DNA of 64,000 nucleotides, taken from contig JANYGO010000208.1 in NCBI GenBank assembly GCA_025362325.1, positions 27,684 through 91,683 of the forward strand, written 5' to 3'. The position numbers were made by a program, and so were the translations under genes. Shown one piece after another: positions 50,748-60,928 of the stretch (the stretch's first letter is position 1; each line of letters starts with the position of its first letter). This stretch comes from Cyanobacteriota bacterium (lineage in GTDB: Bacteria > Cyanobacteriota > Cyanobacteriia > Cyanobacteriales > Microcoleaceae). Below the pieces are notes generated by a model. The model saw only the letters and a list, made by a program, of their open reading frames with translations, was not told the DNA's origin and made no database searches.

Positions 50748-51538
50748 ATGCTGTGCTCCGGGAGATTTAGTGGCACGCTTATTGATGTTAGGTTGACTAG
50801 ATTCCATAAAAAAATAATTTCTGCATCTTCTAGGGGTCGGTAACAGCCCGGTGGCAATATTGGCAATTCGGGCCGCTGCAATTGAATCGGGCCAATAGCT
50901 GTGCGGTGCAGGCGCACCACGGGATATCCCAACTGTTGGGCGGTGCGCCGAATCTGTCGGTTTCTCCCTTCTGATAGAATGACTTCTAACAGAGTTTTGT
51001 CTCGCACGCGATCGAGAACTCTAACTTGCGCTGGTAAAGTCTTTCTGCCGGACAAGATGATGCCCTGACGCCACGCTTGCAATATGGGTTCCGGGGGATC
51101 GCCGAGTACCCAAACCTGATAAGTTTTGGAGATCGAGTGACGCGGATGGGTCAAACAAAATGTCAGCTTACCATCATTGGTGAGCAAGAGGGCGCCGGTG
51201 GAATCTGCATCGAGGCGTCCTACGGGGTGGATGCCTTGACCCGAGCGCAGTTTGGACTCAAGCAGGTCGAGAACTTTCGATCGATCTCTGGGATCGCTGC
51301 AAGTAGAAACTACGCCTGCGGGTTTGTTGAGCAACAGATAGACACAAGCGGGTCGATCCGTTGGTTTCACTGGGATTCCATCGACTTCGATGAAATCGCG
51401 ATCGGGATTCGCCTTTTGTCCTAAACCAACAATATTGCCATTAACTCGAACTCGTCCAGCTACAATCATCTGTTCTGCTAGACGGCGAGAGGCAATGCCC
51501 CACTGGGCGAGGATTTTTTGTAGCCTTTCATCAGACAT
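50744..51538 (-). CDS. Pseudouridine synthase (RsuA/RluB family)
   Basis: MSDERLQKILAQWGIASRRLAEQMI (S4), GRLDADSTGALLLTNDGKL, EGRNRQIRRTAQQLGYPVVRLHR. Confidence 0.95.
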   Translation of the reverse strand: MSDERLQKILAQWGIASRRLAEQMIVAGRVRVNGNIVGLGQKANPDRDFIEVDGIPVKPTDRPACVYLLLNKPAGVVSTCSDPRDRSKVLDLLESKLRSGQGIHPVGRLDADSTGALLLTNDGKLTFCLTHPRHSISKTYQVWVLGDPPEPILQAWRQGIILSGRKTLPAQVRVLDRVRDKTLLEVILSEGRNRQIRRTAQQLGYPVVRLHRTAIGPIQLQRPELPILPPGCYRPLEDAEIIFLWNLVNLTSISVPLNLPEHSI

Positions 51539-52134
51539 GACGGGAGTGTGGGAACCGCCAACACGCGAGCGGTGGGGGAGGAAACATGACACGGTTAATT
51601 GATTAACCTTACTACTAATGCTCAATTCCTGGTTGGGAATAAATTACAATGCTGAGCAATCATTACAGGGCGTTGCGCCTGGTGCAGATTGTCCTGATGG
51701 CATGACCCTGAATGTTCTGCAAAAACTACGAGGAAAAGACTTGCCGCAGGCTATTGTCTGCACCCTTGTTTTGCTGCTAGTTGGAGATGTGTTGGTCTGA
51801 CCCGACCATAAACCAACACTACCATAAAACCCGTACTGCCGGTTAAATTTATACGCTCGATCGCGAAATTTCCCTCGGGATCGCACAACTGGCGAACTCA
51901 GGAAAGAACTTGAGGGGGAAAATGGTGAGATTTTTGCGGCTGAGGGTGTTGCTGATTCGGGATCGATGCTTGCTTGTGGAGTTAATAGGAGTTGGGTTCA
52001 TCAACCGAGTTTCTTGATATATCTGAGGTTGAGGGCGATATATCTGTGCGGGAACCAGGTTTGTGAGGTGGGATGTGCGAGTCCTAGTTAAATTTATGTG
52101 CTTGAATATTGAGGTTTGTATTCTGAAATTGTTT

Positions 52135-52926
52135 ATGACTGTCGATCGCAACTCTCTTTTATTTGACAATAGAGCTGGCGCTACTAGCTCTGGTGAGACT
52201 GCTAATCTCGGCGAGGAACCGGGGACAGCGCCGCCGAGTCAAGGCAGCCGGATCGCGAGCGCGGTGCTGTCTCCGGCGGTGCAGTTGTTGCTGCGATCGC
52301 AAGTTGAGCAGGTTGACGAGTTAAATGTGAAAATTCAGGGGAGCGATCGACAAATTTTCAGCGGTGCGATCCCCAAAGTAACGGCCGCCGCTCGCGGTGC
52401 TGTGTATAAAGGATTACACCTAACTGAAGTTGCCATAGAGGGCTGCGGCATTCGCATTAACCTCGGTCAAGCTCTCAAAGGCAAACCGCTGCGCCTGCTC
52501 GAATCGGTTCCCGTGGCAGGCGTTTTGAGGCTCAGTCAAGCGGATTTAAATGCGTCGCTGAAAGCGCCTTTGCTGGCTGATGCTTTGAGCGAATTTTTGC
52601 TACCAATGCTGCCGCTGACCGATCGGGAACTGTCGCTGAAATTGCAAAATTCGCAGATGAAAATTGAGGCGGGTTTGTTGACGCTTTCGGCGACTATTTT
52701 GCGCGCTGGCGGTACACAAATTCCTTTGGTATTGCGGACTGGTTTGCGGATTGCTAGCGGTCGCGAATTGGTGTTTGAAGCACCAGAAATCGAAGTGGAT
52801 GGAGAATTAAAGAGCAGTGATTTCAATGATTTTAAAATTGATTTCGGGCCGGAAGTGGAGATTGAGGAGTTGATTTTGAGTCCGGGGGAGATGGTTTGTC
52901 GGGGTTCAATTAGAGTTTTGCCTTAG
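52135..52926 (+). CDS. DUF2993 (LmeA-like) family protein
   Basis: ISPAVQLLLRSQVEQVDELNVKIQGSDRQIFSGAIPKVTAAARGAVYKGLHLTEVAIEG. Confidence 0.85.
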   Translation: MTVDRNSLLFDNRAGATSSGETANLGEEPGTAPPSQGSRIASAVLSPAVQLLLRSQVEQVDELNVKIQGSDRQIFSGAIPKVTAAARGAVYKGLHLTEVAIEGCGIRINLGQALKGKPLRLLESVPVAGVLRLSQADLNASLKAPLLADALSEFLLPMLPLTDRELSLKLQNSQMKIEAGLLTLSATILRAGGTQIPLVLRTGLRIASGRELVFEAPEIEVDGELKSSDFNDFKIDFGPEVEIEELILSPGEMVCRGSIRVLP

Positions 52927-52955
52927 CCGGAACTCGCCCAATTCGATCGCGCTTT

Positions 52956-53879
52956 TCAAAAGAAAGACTCGATCGCGGGCAACAGTAAAGTCACAAAATA
53001 GTAGACTAAGGGTGCGGTAAAAACATAACTGTCGGTGCGATCGAGAATACCGCCGTGACCTGGGATCAACTGTCCCGAATCCTTAACACCGGCGTCTCGC
53101 TTCATCATCGACTCAGTTAAATCTCCCAACAAGCTAGCAACGCCAATCAACAGACCAAAAGCAACCCCAGTATAGGGCCACCCCGGCCAGTCTAAATACC
53201 AAGACCCGGCGGCGCCCACGGCGATGCTGCCGCAAACTCCAAATACGGCACCTTCAACGGTTTTTTTCGGGCTGATATGGGAGAGGCTAGTGCGCCCGAA
53301 GAATTTGCCAACAAAATAAGCGCCAATGTCAGCGGCCCAGATGCAGAGGAAAGCCAGCAGCAGCGAAGTCAATCCTAAAGATATATTGCTGGAACTTGTC
53401 CAAGACTGCGCTGGGTAAATGTTAACGGGCAAATTGCTTGCTACTGCTTGCGAAAATTGGGTTGTAGCCAGATTGGCTGGGTCGAGACCCACTCGCAGCC
53501 GTATCCAATAGCTGGGCAAATAACCGCCGTAGAACAACCCTAAAATTGAGGAGGCAATATCGGCGATGGTCGATAATTTGGGTTGGAATAACAGGTAGAA
53601 ACAGATTAAGGTTCCGGCTAAGGGAAACATGGCGTCAACGAGTTGCGGCGCCAGGGCTGCTGTAATTAGCAGGCCTTGACTGACAGCTAAGGTAGTTTTG
53701 GCAGCGGGTAAAATGCCTTTAGCCCGGGCTAATTCAAAATATTCCAATTGTCCTAGGTAGACGATGACGCCAAAGCCGAGGGTGAAGTACCATCCCCCCA
53801 TAATAATCATTCCCAAAGCAAGGACGATCGCAACTATTCCACTCAGGATACGAGACCAAGGCATAAAATGAATTCTCAC
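52956..53879 (-). CDS. cdsA: Phosphatidate cytidylyltransferase
   Basis: C-terminal signature DLTESMMKRDAGVKDSGQLIPGHGGILDRTDSYVFTAPLVYY. Confidence 0.95.
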   Translation of the reverse strand: MRIHFMPWSRILSGIVAIVLALGMIIMGGWYFTLGFGVIVYLGQLEYFELARAKGILPAAKTTLAVSQGLLITAALAPQLVDAMFPLAGTLICFYLLFQPKLSTIADIASSILGLFYGGYLPSYWIRLRVGLDPANLATTQFSQAVASNLPVNIYPAQSWTSSSNISLGLTSLLLAFLCIWAADIGAYFVGKFFGRTSLSHISPKKTVEGAVFGVCGSIAVGAAGSWYLDWPGWPYTGVAFGLLIGVASLLGDLTESMMKRDAGVKDSGQLIPGHGGILDRTDSYVFTAPLVYYFVTLLLPAIESFF

Positions 53880-54274
53880 AGCAGACGGCGGGTCAGTCGA
53901 TTTTAGATTTTAGATTGAAGAATTTTAGATTTACTCCACAGATGAATCTGGGGGCTTGAACTTTGGTCTAAAATTGTGGGCTGCGAACGACTTAAGTCGA
54001 TCGCAAGTATCAGTTTTTTGTGCAGGGGTCATTCGATTTGGGATTTGGGATACAAGGACTTGGGATACAAGGATTGTTAAGATACGGGTTTCTCGCTTGC
54101 ACAGCCAACCCCCATCCCCAACTGGCGATCCAAAATCTCAATTGAGGCGGTCAATCCAACTATGGTCGCCCTTATTCTAAGTATGAACGTTAAGCGAACG
54201 TAAAAAAGGTTAAGAATTACATTTAATGATGACGAATAACTGATGACCAATGACTGAGGACTGAGAACTAATGA

Positions 54275-54868
54275 CTAATCCAGCTTTTCGCCGCTGAGAA
54301 TAAATATGGGATTGACGGCGGCAAAGGTTTGACTGAGGCCGCGAGTCTCCAAGCGGTTGACGGCGGACTGGACTACTTCGATGTTGCGGACTTGTAACTC
54401 GGCGAAGCTTTCGGAAAGGGCGTAAAGATTTTCTAAATTCGATGCTGTGGCGACAACTCGACCGCGGGGCTGCAAGTACCGCCAGACTTCCTTGAGAATC
54501 ATTTTAATCGGGCGACCTCCTTCGATGCAGACTCGGTGGGGGGGTTGGGACAGGTTTTCGAGGCATTCCGGGGCACTGCCTTCTATGACTTCTACGTTGT
54601 TGAGCTCGAATCGATCGCAATTTCTGCGAATCAAGCTTGCTACTTCTTCGTCCCTTTCTACGGCGATAATCCGACCTTTGGGACACAGCAAACCTGTTTC
54701 TACGGCGATGGTACCAGTACCTGCGCCGATGTCCCACACCACCGAGTCTGCTTGCAGCCGTAGGTGGGAGATTAACAGCAGTCGGACTTCTCGCTTACTC
54801 ATGGGAATTCCCGGTAAACGTTCAAATAAATCGTCTGGGATACCAGGAGTGACGTAGGGCCAAAGCAT
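54275..54868 (-). CDS. cbiT: Precorrin-6Y C5,15-methyltransferase subunit CbiT
   Basis: TPGIPDDLFERLPGIPMSKREVRLLLISHLRLQADSVVWDIGAGTGTIAVE. Confidence 0.9.
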   Translation of the reverse strand: MLWPYVTPGIPDDLFERLPGIPMSKREVRLLLISHLRLQADSVVWDIGAGTGTIAVETGLLCPKGRIIAVERDEEVASLIRRNCDRFELNNVEVIEGSAPECLENLSQPPHRVCIEGGRPIKMILKEVWRYLQPRGRVVATASNLENLYALSESFAELQVRNIEVVQSAVNRLETRGLSQTFAAVNPIFILSGEKLD

Positions 54869-54974
54869 AGTTCTATTTTAGATTTTAGATTGAAGAATTT
54901 TAGATTGAAGCAAGACGGAACTTGGAACTAAGGAAAAAATATAAATTCTCCCCCTTCTCCCCAAGCCTTAATAT

Positions 54975-56489
54975 TTACTTTCGCACAACCCTGAGAGTTT
55001 GGAGGCCTCTATCGCTGCAACCTGTGATTTTGCCGCCGGCGGCCAGGACTTGTTGTAGGTAGTCAAGGGCTTCTGGGGTAATGATTTCACCGGGCATCAA
55101 AACGGGTATTCCTGGGGGGTAGGGACAGATGAGTTCGGCGCCCAGGCGATCGACTGCTTGGTCTATTCCTACGGTTTCCGCTGGGGAAAAGAAGGCCTCG
55201 CGGGGGGAGAGTGGGGGAGTGGGAGAAGGGGAGAGGGGGAGAGGGGGAAAATCTTGCTTGTTGCTTGTTGCTTCTTCCTGCAAGATCCCTCCGTTAAATC
55301 CCGCACATTGCTCGTTGCCGAACTTGCTTCTTCCTGCTAAAATCGTAAAAGCTTTAACTAGATTTTCGATATCTGTTTCTGTATTTCCCAAACTGATAAT
55401 AAATGTTAGATGTTGCGGCATTGGTAACTCGGCGGTAACTGCAAGTTCTGAGTGCAAAATTTCATCTGCTGCAAATCCTGTAATTCCTAAAGCCGATACT
55501 TTTACTGTTAGCCTGGTTCGGTCTAATGCTGCAAAACCGGGTGTGTTTAACGGTTCTAAAACTGATAAGCCGGGAATTTGACTGATGTGCGATCGCGCTT
55601 TTGCTGCTAATAGTAAAGTTTGCGCGATTAACTCCTTGCCGTGGAGTGCGATTTGTTGGCGGGCGGCGTCTAATGATGCTAATAATAAGTAGCTGGGACT
55701 GGTGGATTGTACTAGCTGCAGTGCTCGATCGAGTTTTTGGATATTTATGCGATCGCCCTTGACGTGCAACATCGATGCTTGTGTCATGGCACCGAGGGTT
55801 TTGTGGGTTGATTGTACGGTTAAATCTGCTCCTGCCGATAGTGCCGGTGCTGGCAAGTCGCGATGGAAGTTAAAGTGGGCGCCGTGGGCTTCGTCTACTA
55901 ATAAGGGTATGTTGTATTGATGGGTAATTTGGGCGATCGCCCCCACATCCCCGCAGACGCCGTGATAGGTTGGGTAAACCATCATTACTGCTTTCGCGTC
56001 GGGATGTTGTTGTAGGGCTGCTGCTGCGGCTGCTGGGGTGATGCTGTTGGCAAGATCCCAAGTGCGATCGTACTCGGGACTGACAAAAATCGGCATGGCA
56101 CCGGATAAAATTAGACCGGAAATTGCCGAAGAGTGGATATTTCGAGGCAAGATAATTTTATCGCCCGGGCCGCAAGTCGCGACAATGGCAGCGATAATTC
56201 CGCAAGTGGAACCGTTGGCTAAAAAGCGAGTTGAGTCTGCTCCAAATGCTTGGGCTGCTAACTCTTGAGCTTCGGCAATTACACCTTCTGGGTTGAAGAG
56301 ATTGTCTAACTCGGGCAATTCCGGCAAATCCGAGCGAAATACTGCGGCACCGAACAAGTCAACTAAGGCTTGAGAGATGCCTTGTCCGCGTTTGTGTCCG
56401 GGGGCGTAGAATGGGGCGTGATGGTGGTTTGTGCGATCGCGCAGCGCATCTAATAGGGGTGTTTGTTGTTGAGAGTTTGGTACTGACAC
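54975..56489 (-). CDS. Orn/Lys/Arg decarboxylase-family PLP protein
   Basis: FYAPGHKRGQGIS, LPELPELDNLFNPEGVIAEAQELAAQAFGAD, VDEAHGAHFNFH, STHKTLGAMTQASMLH; CPYPPGIPVLMPGE C-terminal motif. Confidence 0.93.
   Translation of the reverse strand: MSVPNSQQQTPLLDALRDRTNHHHAPFYAPGHKRGQGISQALVDLFGAAVFRSDLPELPELDNLFNPEGVIAEAQELAAQAFGADSTRFLANGSTCGIIAAIVATCGPGDKIILPRNIHSSAISGLILSGAMPIFVSPEYDRTWDLANSITPAAAAAALQQHPDAKAVMMVYPTYHGVCGDVGAIAQITHQYNIPLLVDEAHGAHFNFHRDLPAPALSAGADLTVQSTHKTLGAMTQASMLHVKGDRINIQKLDRALQLVQSTSPSYLLLASLDAARQQIALHGKELIAQTLLLAAKARSHISQIPGLSVLEPLNTPGFAALDRTRLTVKVSALGITGFAADEILHSELAVTAELPMPQHLTFIISLGNTETDIENLVKAFTILAGRSKFGNEQCAGFNGGILQEEATSNKQDFPPLPLSPSPTPPLSPREAFFSPAETVGIDQAVDRLGAELICPYPPGIPVLMPGEIITPEALDYLQQVLAAGGKITGCSDRGLQTLRVVRK
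55200..55250. repeat. G/A-rich low-complexity tract inside the decarboxylase coding sequence
   Basis: ggggggagagtgggggagtgggagaaggggagagggggagaggggga, read as PLPLSPSPTPPLSP. Confidence 0.88.
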
Positions 56490-56558
56490 GCTTTATCTTA
56501 ATTGCTGTATTTGATATCTAGTTTAATGCCTTAGGCATAGTTATATGCAGGCTTCATT

Positions 56559-56700
56559 CAGTTGACAGTTGACCACTCGACAGTTGACCGTTCGACAGCT
56601 CGCCTAGACCTAGAAGGAAGAGGATTGGAGTAATGAATAGTCTGATTTTAATTTCTCGCCTTTAAGAAGGGTGGAGGCTTTAAACCAATTTTTTCAGGTA
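56559..56700 (+). repeat. Composite repeat element, copy 4
   Basis: cagttgacagttgaccactcgacagttgaccgttcgac...gaggattggagtaatgaatagtctgattttaatttctcgcctttaagaagggtggaggctttaaaccaattttttcaggta. Confidence 0.9.
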
Positions 56701-56864
56701 ACAGTAAAATATCGCTATTTAGATAGATGTATTAAGCGCATTTTTTAATTTAAAATAATAAATGTCATACAATACCGCAACTAGGTTATTTTTCTTATCA
56801 AAAATAGCTAAAAGTGGCGACAAAATCTTTTTGCAACATCTCTTAAGCTGAGCAAAACACTAAC

Positions 56865-57089
56865 ATGATTTTTCCTAACCCTAGTCCGCTTCCAGGCCCG
56901 CAAATTCCCGGTACCGAACCGGGACTGCCGGAGATTCCTGCATCGCCACCGGTGCCTGGGCCCGTACCGGAACCGGTTCCTGCGCCAATTCCGCAGCCGA
57001 TTCCCGAACCGGTGCCGGAAACTGTTCCTTCTCCGATTCCTCAAACAGTGCCGGGCCCTATTCCTCAGACAATCCCTGAACCTATCTAA
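56865..57089 (+). CDS. Small Pro-rich (PxP / PEPV) protein, unknown function
   Basis: 74 aa ORF built almost entirely of P-[I/V]-P-[E/Q]-[P/T] units with varied synonymous codons. Confidence 0.5.
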   Translation: MIFPNPSPLPGPQIPGTEPGLPEIPASPPVPGPVPEPVPAPIPQPIPEPVPETVPSPIPQTVPGPIPQTIPEPI

Positions 57090-57357
57090 ACTAGGTTTGA
57101 GTCCACAGGGAAGTTTAACAGAATTTGTCAGGTCGATCGCCCAAACCGAGTTTCTGGCAAGTCGCAACTTTGTTGATGAATAAGCGATGGGGACAGGCTG
57201 TGGGCGATCGCTTTTTGTGCAACAACTTGTAAACCGTTGAGCCATCCACCTCAAGTTAGATATTTATGCGAACACAGGCGTTAAAATTGCCGAGGTATGT
57301 GCGATATATTGCTGATACTTATGATATTTTGAAACAGTGATATGTTTCTAAATAGCT

Positions 57358-58449
57358 ATGCTTACTGCCGGAATTGTCGGACTGCCTAATGTGGGCAAAT
57401 CTACTTTGTTTAATGCTTTGGTGGCTAATGCCAAGGCGACTGCTGCTAATTTTCCTTTTTGTACGATCGAGCCAAATACGGGTATCGTGGCAGTACCAGA
57501 CGAACGCTTGAAGGTGCTGAGCAATATTAGCAATTCCGCGCAAACTGTGCCGACGCGGATGGAGTTTGTGGATATTGCGGGTTTGGTGAAGGGGGCGAGT
57601 CAGGGGGAAGGATTGGGAAATCAGTTTTTGTCTCACATCCGGGCCGTAGATGCGATCGTCCACGTTGTCCGCTGTTTTGACAATGATGATATCATTCACG
57701 TTTCGGGTTCTGTCGATCCCCAGCGAGATATTGAAATTATCAATCTGGAACTAATTTTAGCAGATTTAGCTCAAATTGAACGCAGGCTCGATCGCACTCG
57801 CAAACAAGCCCGCAACAACAAGGAAGCTCAAGCAGAAGTGGACGTGCTTGAAAAGTTGGTCTTGGTTTTGAATGCGGAAAAACCCGTGCGCCAGTGCAGT
57901 TTAACTGAGGAAGAAGCTGAATTAGTTAAAGGTTTAGAATTGTTGACAAACAAGCCGATCATCTATGCGGCGAACGTGTCTGAAGACGATTTGGGAACCG
58001 GAAATAGCTATGTCGAACAAGTGCGGGAAATAGCAGAAGCAGAAAACGCTAAGGTTGTCATAGTTTCGGCGCAAGTTGAGTCAGAATTGGTAGAGCTACC
58101 AGAAGAAGAACGGGCGGATTTCTTAGAATCTCTGGGGGTAACTGAAGGTGGCTTAAAATCTTTGATTCGAGCTACTTACGAATTATTGGGTTTGCGGACT
58201 TATTTCACTAGCGGGCCGCAGGAAACTCGCGCTTGGACGATTATCGCGGGAATGTTAGCACCGCAAGCTGCGGGAGTTATTCACTCGGATTTTGAGCGGG
58301 GTTTCATCCGGGCCGAAACTGTGGCTTATGAAGATTTGGTGGCTACGGGCGCGATGAATGCTGCTAAGGAAAAAGGCTTAGTTCGCAGTGAAGGAAAACA
58401 GTATGTTGTACAAGAGGGGGATGTGTTGTTGTTCCGGTTTAATGTGTAG
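57358..58449 (+). CDS. ychF: Redox-regulated ATPase YchF
   Basis: MLTAGIVGLPNVGKSTLFNALVANAKATAANFPFCTIEPNTGIVAVPD; C-terminal TGS/ACT-like region. Confidence 0.97.
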   Translation: MLTAGIVGLPNVGKSTLFNALVANAKATAANFPFCTIEPNTGIVAVPDERLKVLSNISNSAQTVPTRMEFVDIAGLVKGASQGEGLGNQFLSHIRAVDAIVHVVRCFDNDDIIHVSGSVDPQRDIEIINLELILADLAQIERRLDRTRKQARNNKEAQAEVDVLEKLVLVLNAEKPVRQCSLTEEEAELVKGLELLTNKPIIYAANVSEDDLGTGNSYVEQVREIAEAENAKVVIVSAQVESELVELPEEERADFLESLGVTEGGLKSLIRATYELLGLRTYFTSGPQETRAWTIIAGMLAPQAAGVIHSDFERGFIRAETVAYEDLVATGAMNAAKEKGLVRSEGKQYVVQEGDVLLFRFNV

Positions 58450-58469
58450 TCTTTTAAGGAGATAAGCAA

Positions 58470-58838
58470 ATGCACATAGATATCGTTTCGCTGGTAATTG
58501 CTTGGCTGGTAACTTCTGTGAGCTTTTTTATTATTTCCAAGTTGCCCATCGGGGTGGAAATTGACACTTTTGGAAAAGCGATGGTTTCGGCGGCAGTTTT
58601 GGGATTGCTGAATGCTTTGGTGCGGCCGCTTTTTGTAGTTTTGGGCTTTCCAGCTTTGTTGGTAACTGTTGGTTTGTTTATGATTGTTATCAACGCTGCT
58701 ATCTTTGGATTGGCGGCTTGGCTAGTCGAAGGGTTTCGGTTGCGGTGGGGAATTTGGAGTGCTTTGCTGGGTGCTATAGCCCTCAGTTTCATTAACTCTT
58801 TGCTCTATCAGGTGTTGGATACCCTGCCAAGTCGGTAG
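58470..58838 (+). CDS. Phage-holin-family (4-TMS) membrane protein
   Basis: GLLNALVRPLFVVLGFPALLVTVGLFMIVINAAIFGLAAWLVEGFRL typical of the family. Confidence 0.85.
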   Translation: MHIDIVSLVIAWLVTSVSFFIISKLPIGVEIDTFGKAMVSAAVLGLLNALVRPLFVVLGFPALLVTVGLFMIVINAAIFGLAAWLVEGFRLRWGIWSALLGAIALSFINSLLYQVLDTLPSR

Positions 58839-58936
58839 AGAAAGGTAAGGCGGAAGGGGCGGGTTTATCTATGTTGTTAGCCCTAGCAATATTTTTGGTG
58901 TAACCCGCCTCTAATGACTAATGACTAATGATAATA

Positions 58937-59053
58937 TGTCCGGTCAATTACCACTAAAAATGGTTTGTAGTGAGGACTTCAGTCCTCTAATGGATGAGGA
59001 CTGAAGTCCTCACTACAAACCAATCTTAATTACGGTCATTCTCTTCGGACATG
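58937..59053. repeat. Extended family A element with outer GTCCG...CGGAC ends
   Basis: tatgtccggtcaatt...ggtttgtagtgaggacttcagtcctctaatggatgaggactgaagtcctcactacaaacc...acggtcattctcttcggacatg. Confidence 0.82.
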
Positions 59054-59054
59054 A

Positions 59055-59504
59055 CTAATTATCAGCAAAAGCCTCTCGACTGCGACTGTTTTCCACAGGC
59101 CAGTCTGTATTTTCCCCGCCAATAATCAGTTCTTCAACCGTTACAAATTCTTTGCTGAGTTGCTGGAAAACATTAATTAAAACATCGAGGCCGATAGCGT
59201 CGCTAGTTCCCAAATCAAACCAGCAGCGAGCCCAAACTCCTTCGTACTCCATTTCTCCCATATTGTGCATCAAAGCCATCATGCTTTGGTCGGCTAGATT
59301 AACATCGTAATCCATGTCACTGATATCTAAGCCTTCATCTTGAACTTGCAAATTTTCCGCATTAAATCCTCCAAGTTTTCCCAAAAAAAACCAAGAGTCA
59401 AATACTTCTTCAACATACTGTTTTTCACCGTTTGAAGGTACGTTGCTGAACTTCAGCCAAATCCAGAGGTCAAAGGGGTTAAACTCGCGAAACTCTACTT
59501 GCAT
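59055..59504 (-). CDS. DUF3531 family protein
   Basis: MQVEFREFNPFDLWIWLKFSNVPSNGEKQYVEEVFDSWFFLGKLGGFNAENLQV, conserved in cyanobacteria/plastids. Confidence 0.82.
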   Translation of the reverse strand: MQVEFREFNPFDLWIWLKFSNVPSNGEKQYVEEVFDSWFFLGKLGGFNAENLQVQDEGLDISDMDYDVNLADQSMMALMHNMGEMEYEGVWARCWFDLGTSDAIGLDVLINVFQQLSKEFVTVEELIIGGENTDWPVENSRSREAFADN

Positions 59505-59519
59505 TGTTTTTTGGTGTTT

Positions 59520-60545
59520 TTATAATTGTGGTAATGCCGCCGGCCCCCAGAGCCCATCTGCCTTTTTAATTTTATCGCGCATTGGGTAACAATCCCGAGA
59601 TTTGCTGTCGAGACGGTTGCGAGTTTTGCACTGTTCGTAGAAGATGTCCGCTACTAAACTGCGCGGTAGTTGATCGGGTTTTGCTAAGGCGGCGTCGAAG
59701 TTTTTTTGGGCTTCTTCAAGTAAGGTTTTGTTGCTGTCTTTCCCCCGGGCTTGGGAAAACAGGATTTGTGCTTTGAGATAGAGAATTTCGGGATTGTTGG
59801 GCGTTTCTGCTAGGGATTTGTTGGCAAATTCTAGGGCGCGATCGTACTTTTTCAAGTCTCGATAGCCTACGGCTATTCCCCGATAAGCTAAGTAGCGGGG
59901 TGAGGCTTTTTCTTCGAGTCGTTGAATGGCTTCGCTGGGGTTGGAAAAGGGCAGGTTTGAGGCTAGCATTAAGTCCATGTAGCCTTTGAGCAGATTGAGT
60001 TCTGGGTCGTTGGGCGCTATTTTTTCGGCGGCGTCTAGGTATTGAAATACTACTCGCAGTTTGTTGAGTGCTTGGGGCGCGCCTTTGACTGTTCCTTCTT
60101 TGGCTATGCCATTTGCTCCTTCTAGAAAGTGACCGACTGCTGTGTAAATGTTGCCGCGCAAGGGGTTGGTTTTTGTCAATTTTTCGCCGACTTCGCGGGT
60201 TTTTTGCGCGTAGGAATTCATCGAGTCGAAGTCCTGTTCGATGTAGGATAGGGAGGCTGCCATTGCATAGGCTAGCGGTTCGTTTGGTTCGGCTGATAGT
60301 GCTTGTTGAACTTGGGCTTTTGCTTGTTTGTAGTTTCCTTGCTGAAACATTGTTTTGAAAGCGGTTTCGGTGTTGGGCCCGATCGCCTGCGGGTTGCTAG
60401 CGCGAAAGGGATCGCCCGCCACTGCTGAGTTAATCCAGATGCCCAGGGCGATCGCTCCGGCGACACTGGCGATCGCCCGCACAGTCTGTTTAGAACATAA
60501 CATTTGCTTGAAGGGCGATCCTAAAGGGTTTTTCGTCATTGTCAA
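59520..60545 (-). CDS. TPR protein (Sll0314/Alr1548-like)
   Basis: AYRGIAVGYRDLKKYDRALEFANKSLAETPNNPEILYLKAQILF and related TPR units; N-terminal TM. Confidence 0.8.
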   Translation of the reverse strand: MTMTKNPLGSPFKQMLCSKQTVRAIASVAGAIALGIWINSAVAGDPFRASNPQAIGPNTETAFKTMFQQGNYKQAKAQVQQALSAEPNEPLAYAMAASLSYIEQDFDSMNSYAQKTREVGEKLTKTNPLRGNIYTAVGHFLEGANGIAKEGTVKGAPQALNKLRVVFQYLDAAEKIAPNDPELNLLKGYMDLMLASNLPFSNPSEAIQRLEEKASPRYLAYRGIAVGYRDLKKYDRALEFANKSLAETPNNPEILYLKAQILFSQARGKDSNKTLLEEAQKNFDAALAKPDQLPRSLVADIFYEQCKTRNRLDSKSRDCYPMRDKIKKADGLWGPAALPQL

Positions 60546-60928
60546 TTCTCACTCGTGCAATATACTGTAAACTAGAAACTTATCAGTTATATTCTCAGAC
60601 TAAGAAAGCCGCCACAAAAAAAAAGAGTTAAATTTGCTTGATTTTTTCGGGCTATTGCGGTATATTTTAATAATCGGAGTGTCACTTGTCATATTACAGC
60701 CAGATAGATTTCCATTATTAGAATATACCATAAAAAAACTCACAAATCAAACGCCAAAGCTCGGGGGGGAAAAAAATTTTTTGTAAAGATTTATGTAAAA
60801 TTCAGGTAAAATCATTGTGGGCGATCGCCACGAGCCAAAAACACCTTAACTATTAATAGCACAAATCGGTTAAATCCGTTAAATAATCCGTTGCCGAACT
60901 TCCTTCTCCCCAATTACCAATTGCATTA

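Noticed and set aside
56808-57254. 148 aa Arg/Asn-rich minus-strand ORF over the PxP microprotein
   Set aside because: Antisense of the Pro-rich repeat (RNRFRHR...); no domain. The plus-strand reading is more plausible
58470-58838. 'Phage holin' as evidence of prophage
   Set aside because: This 4-TMS family is chromosomal and common in cyanobacteria; no other phage genes are nearby
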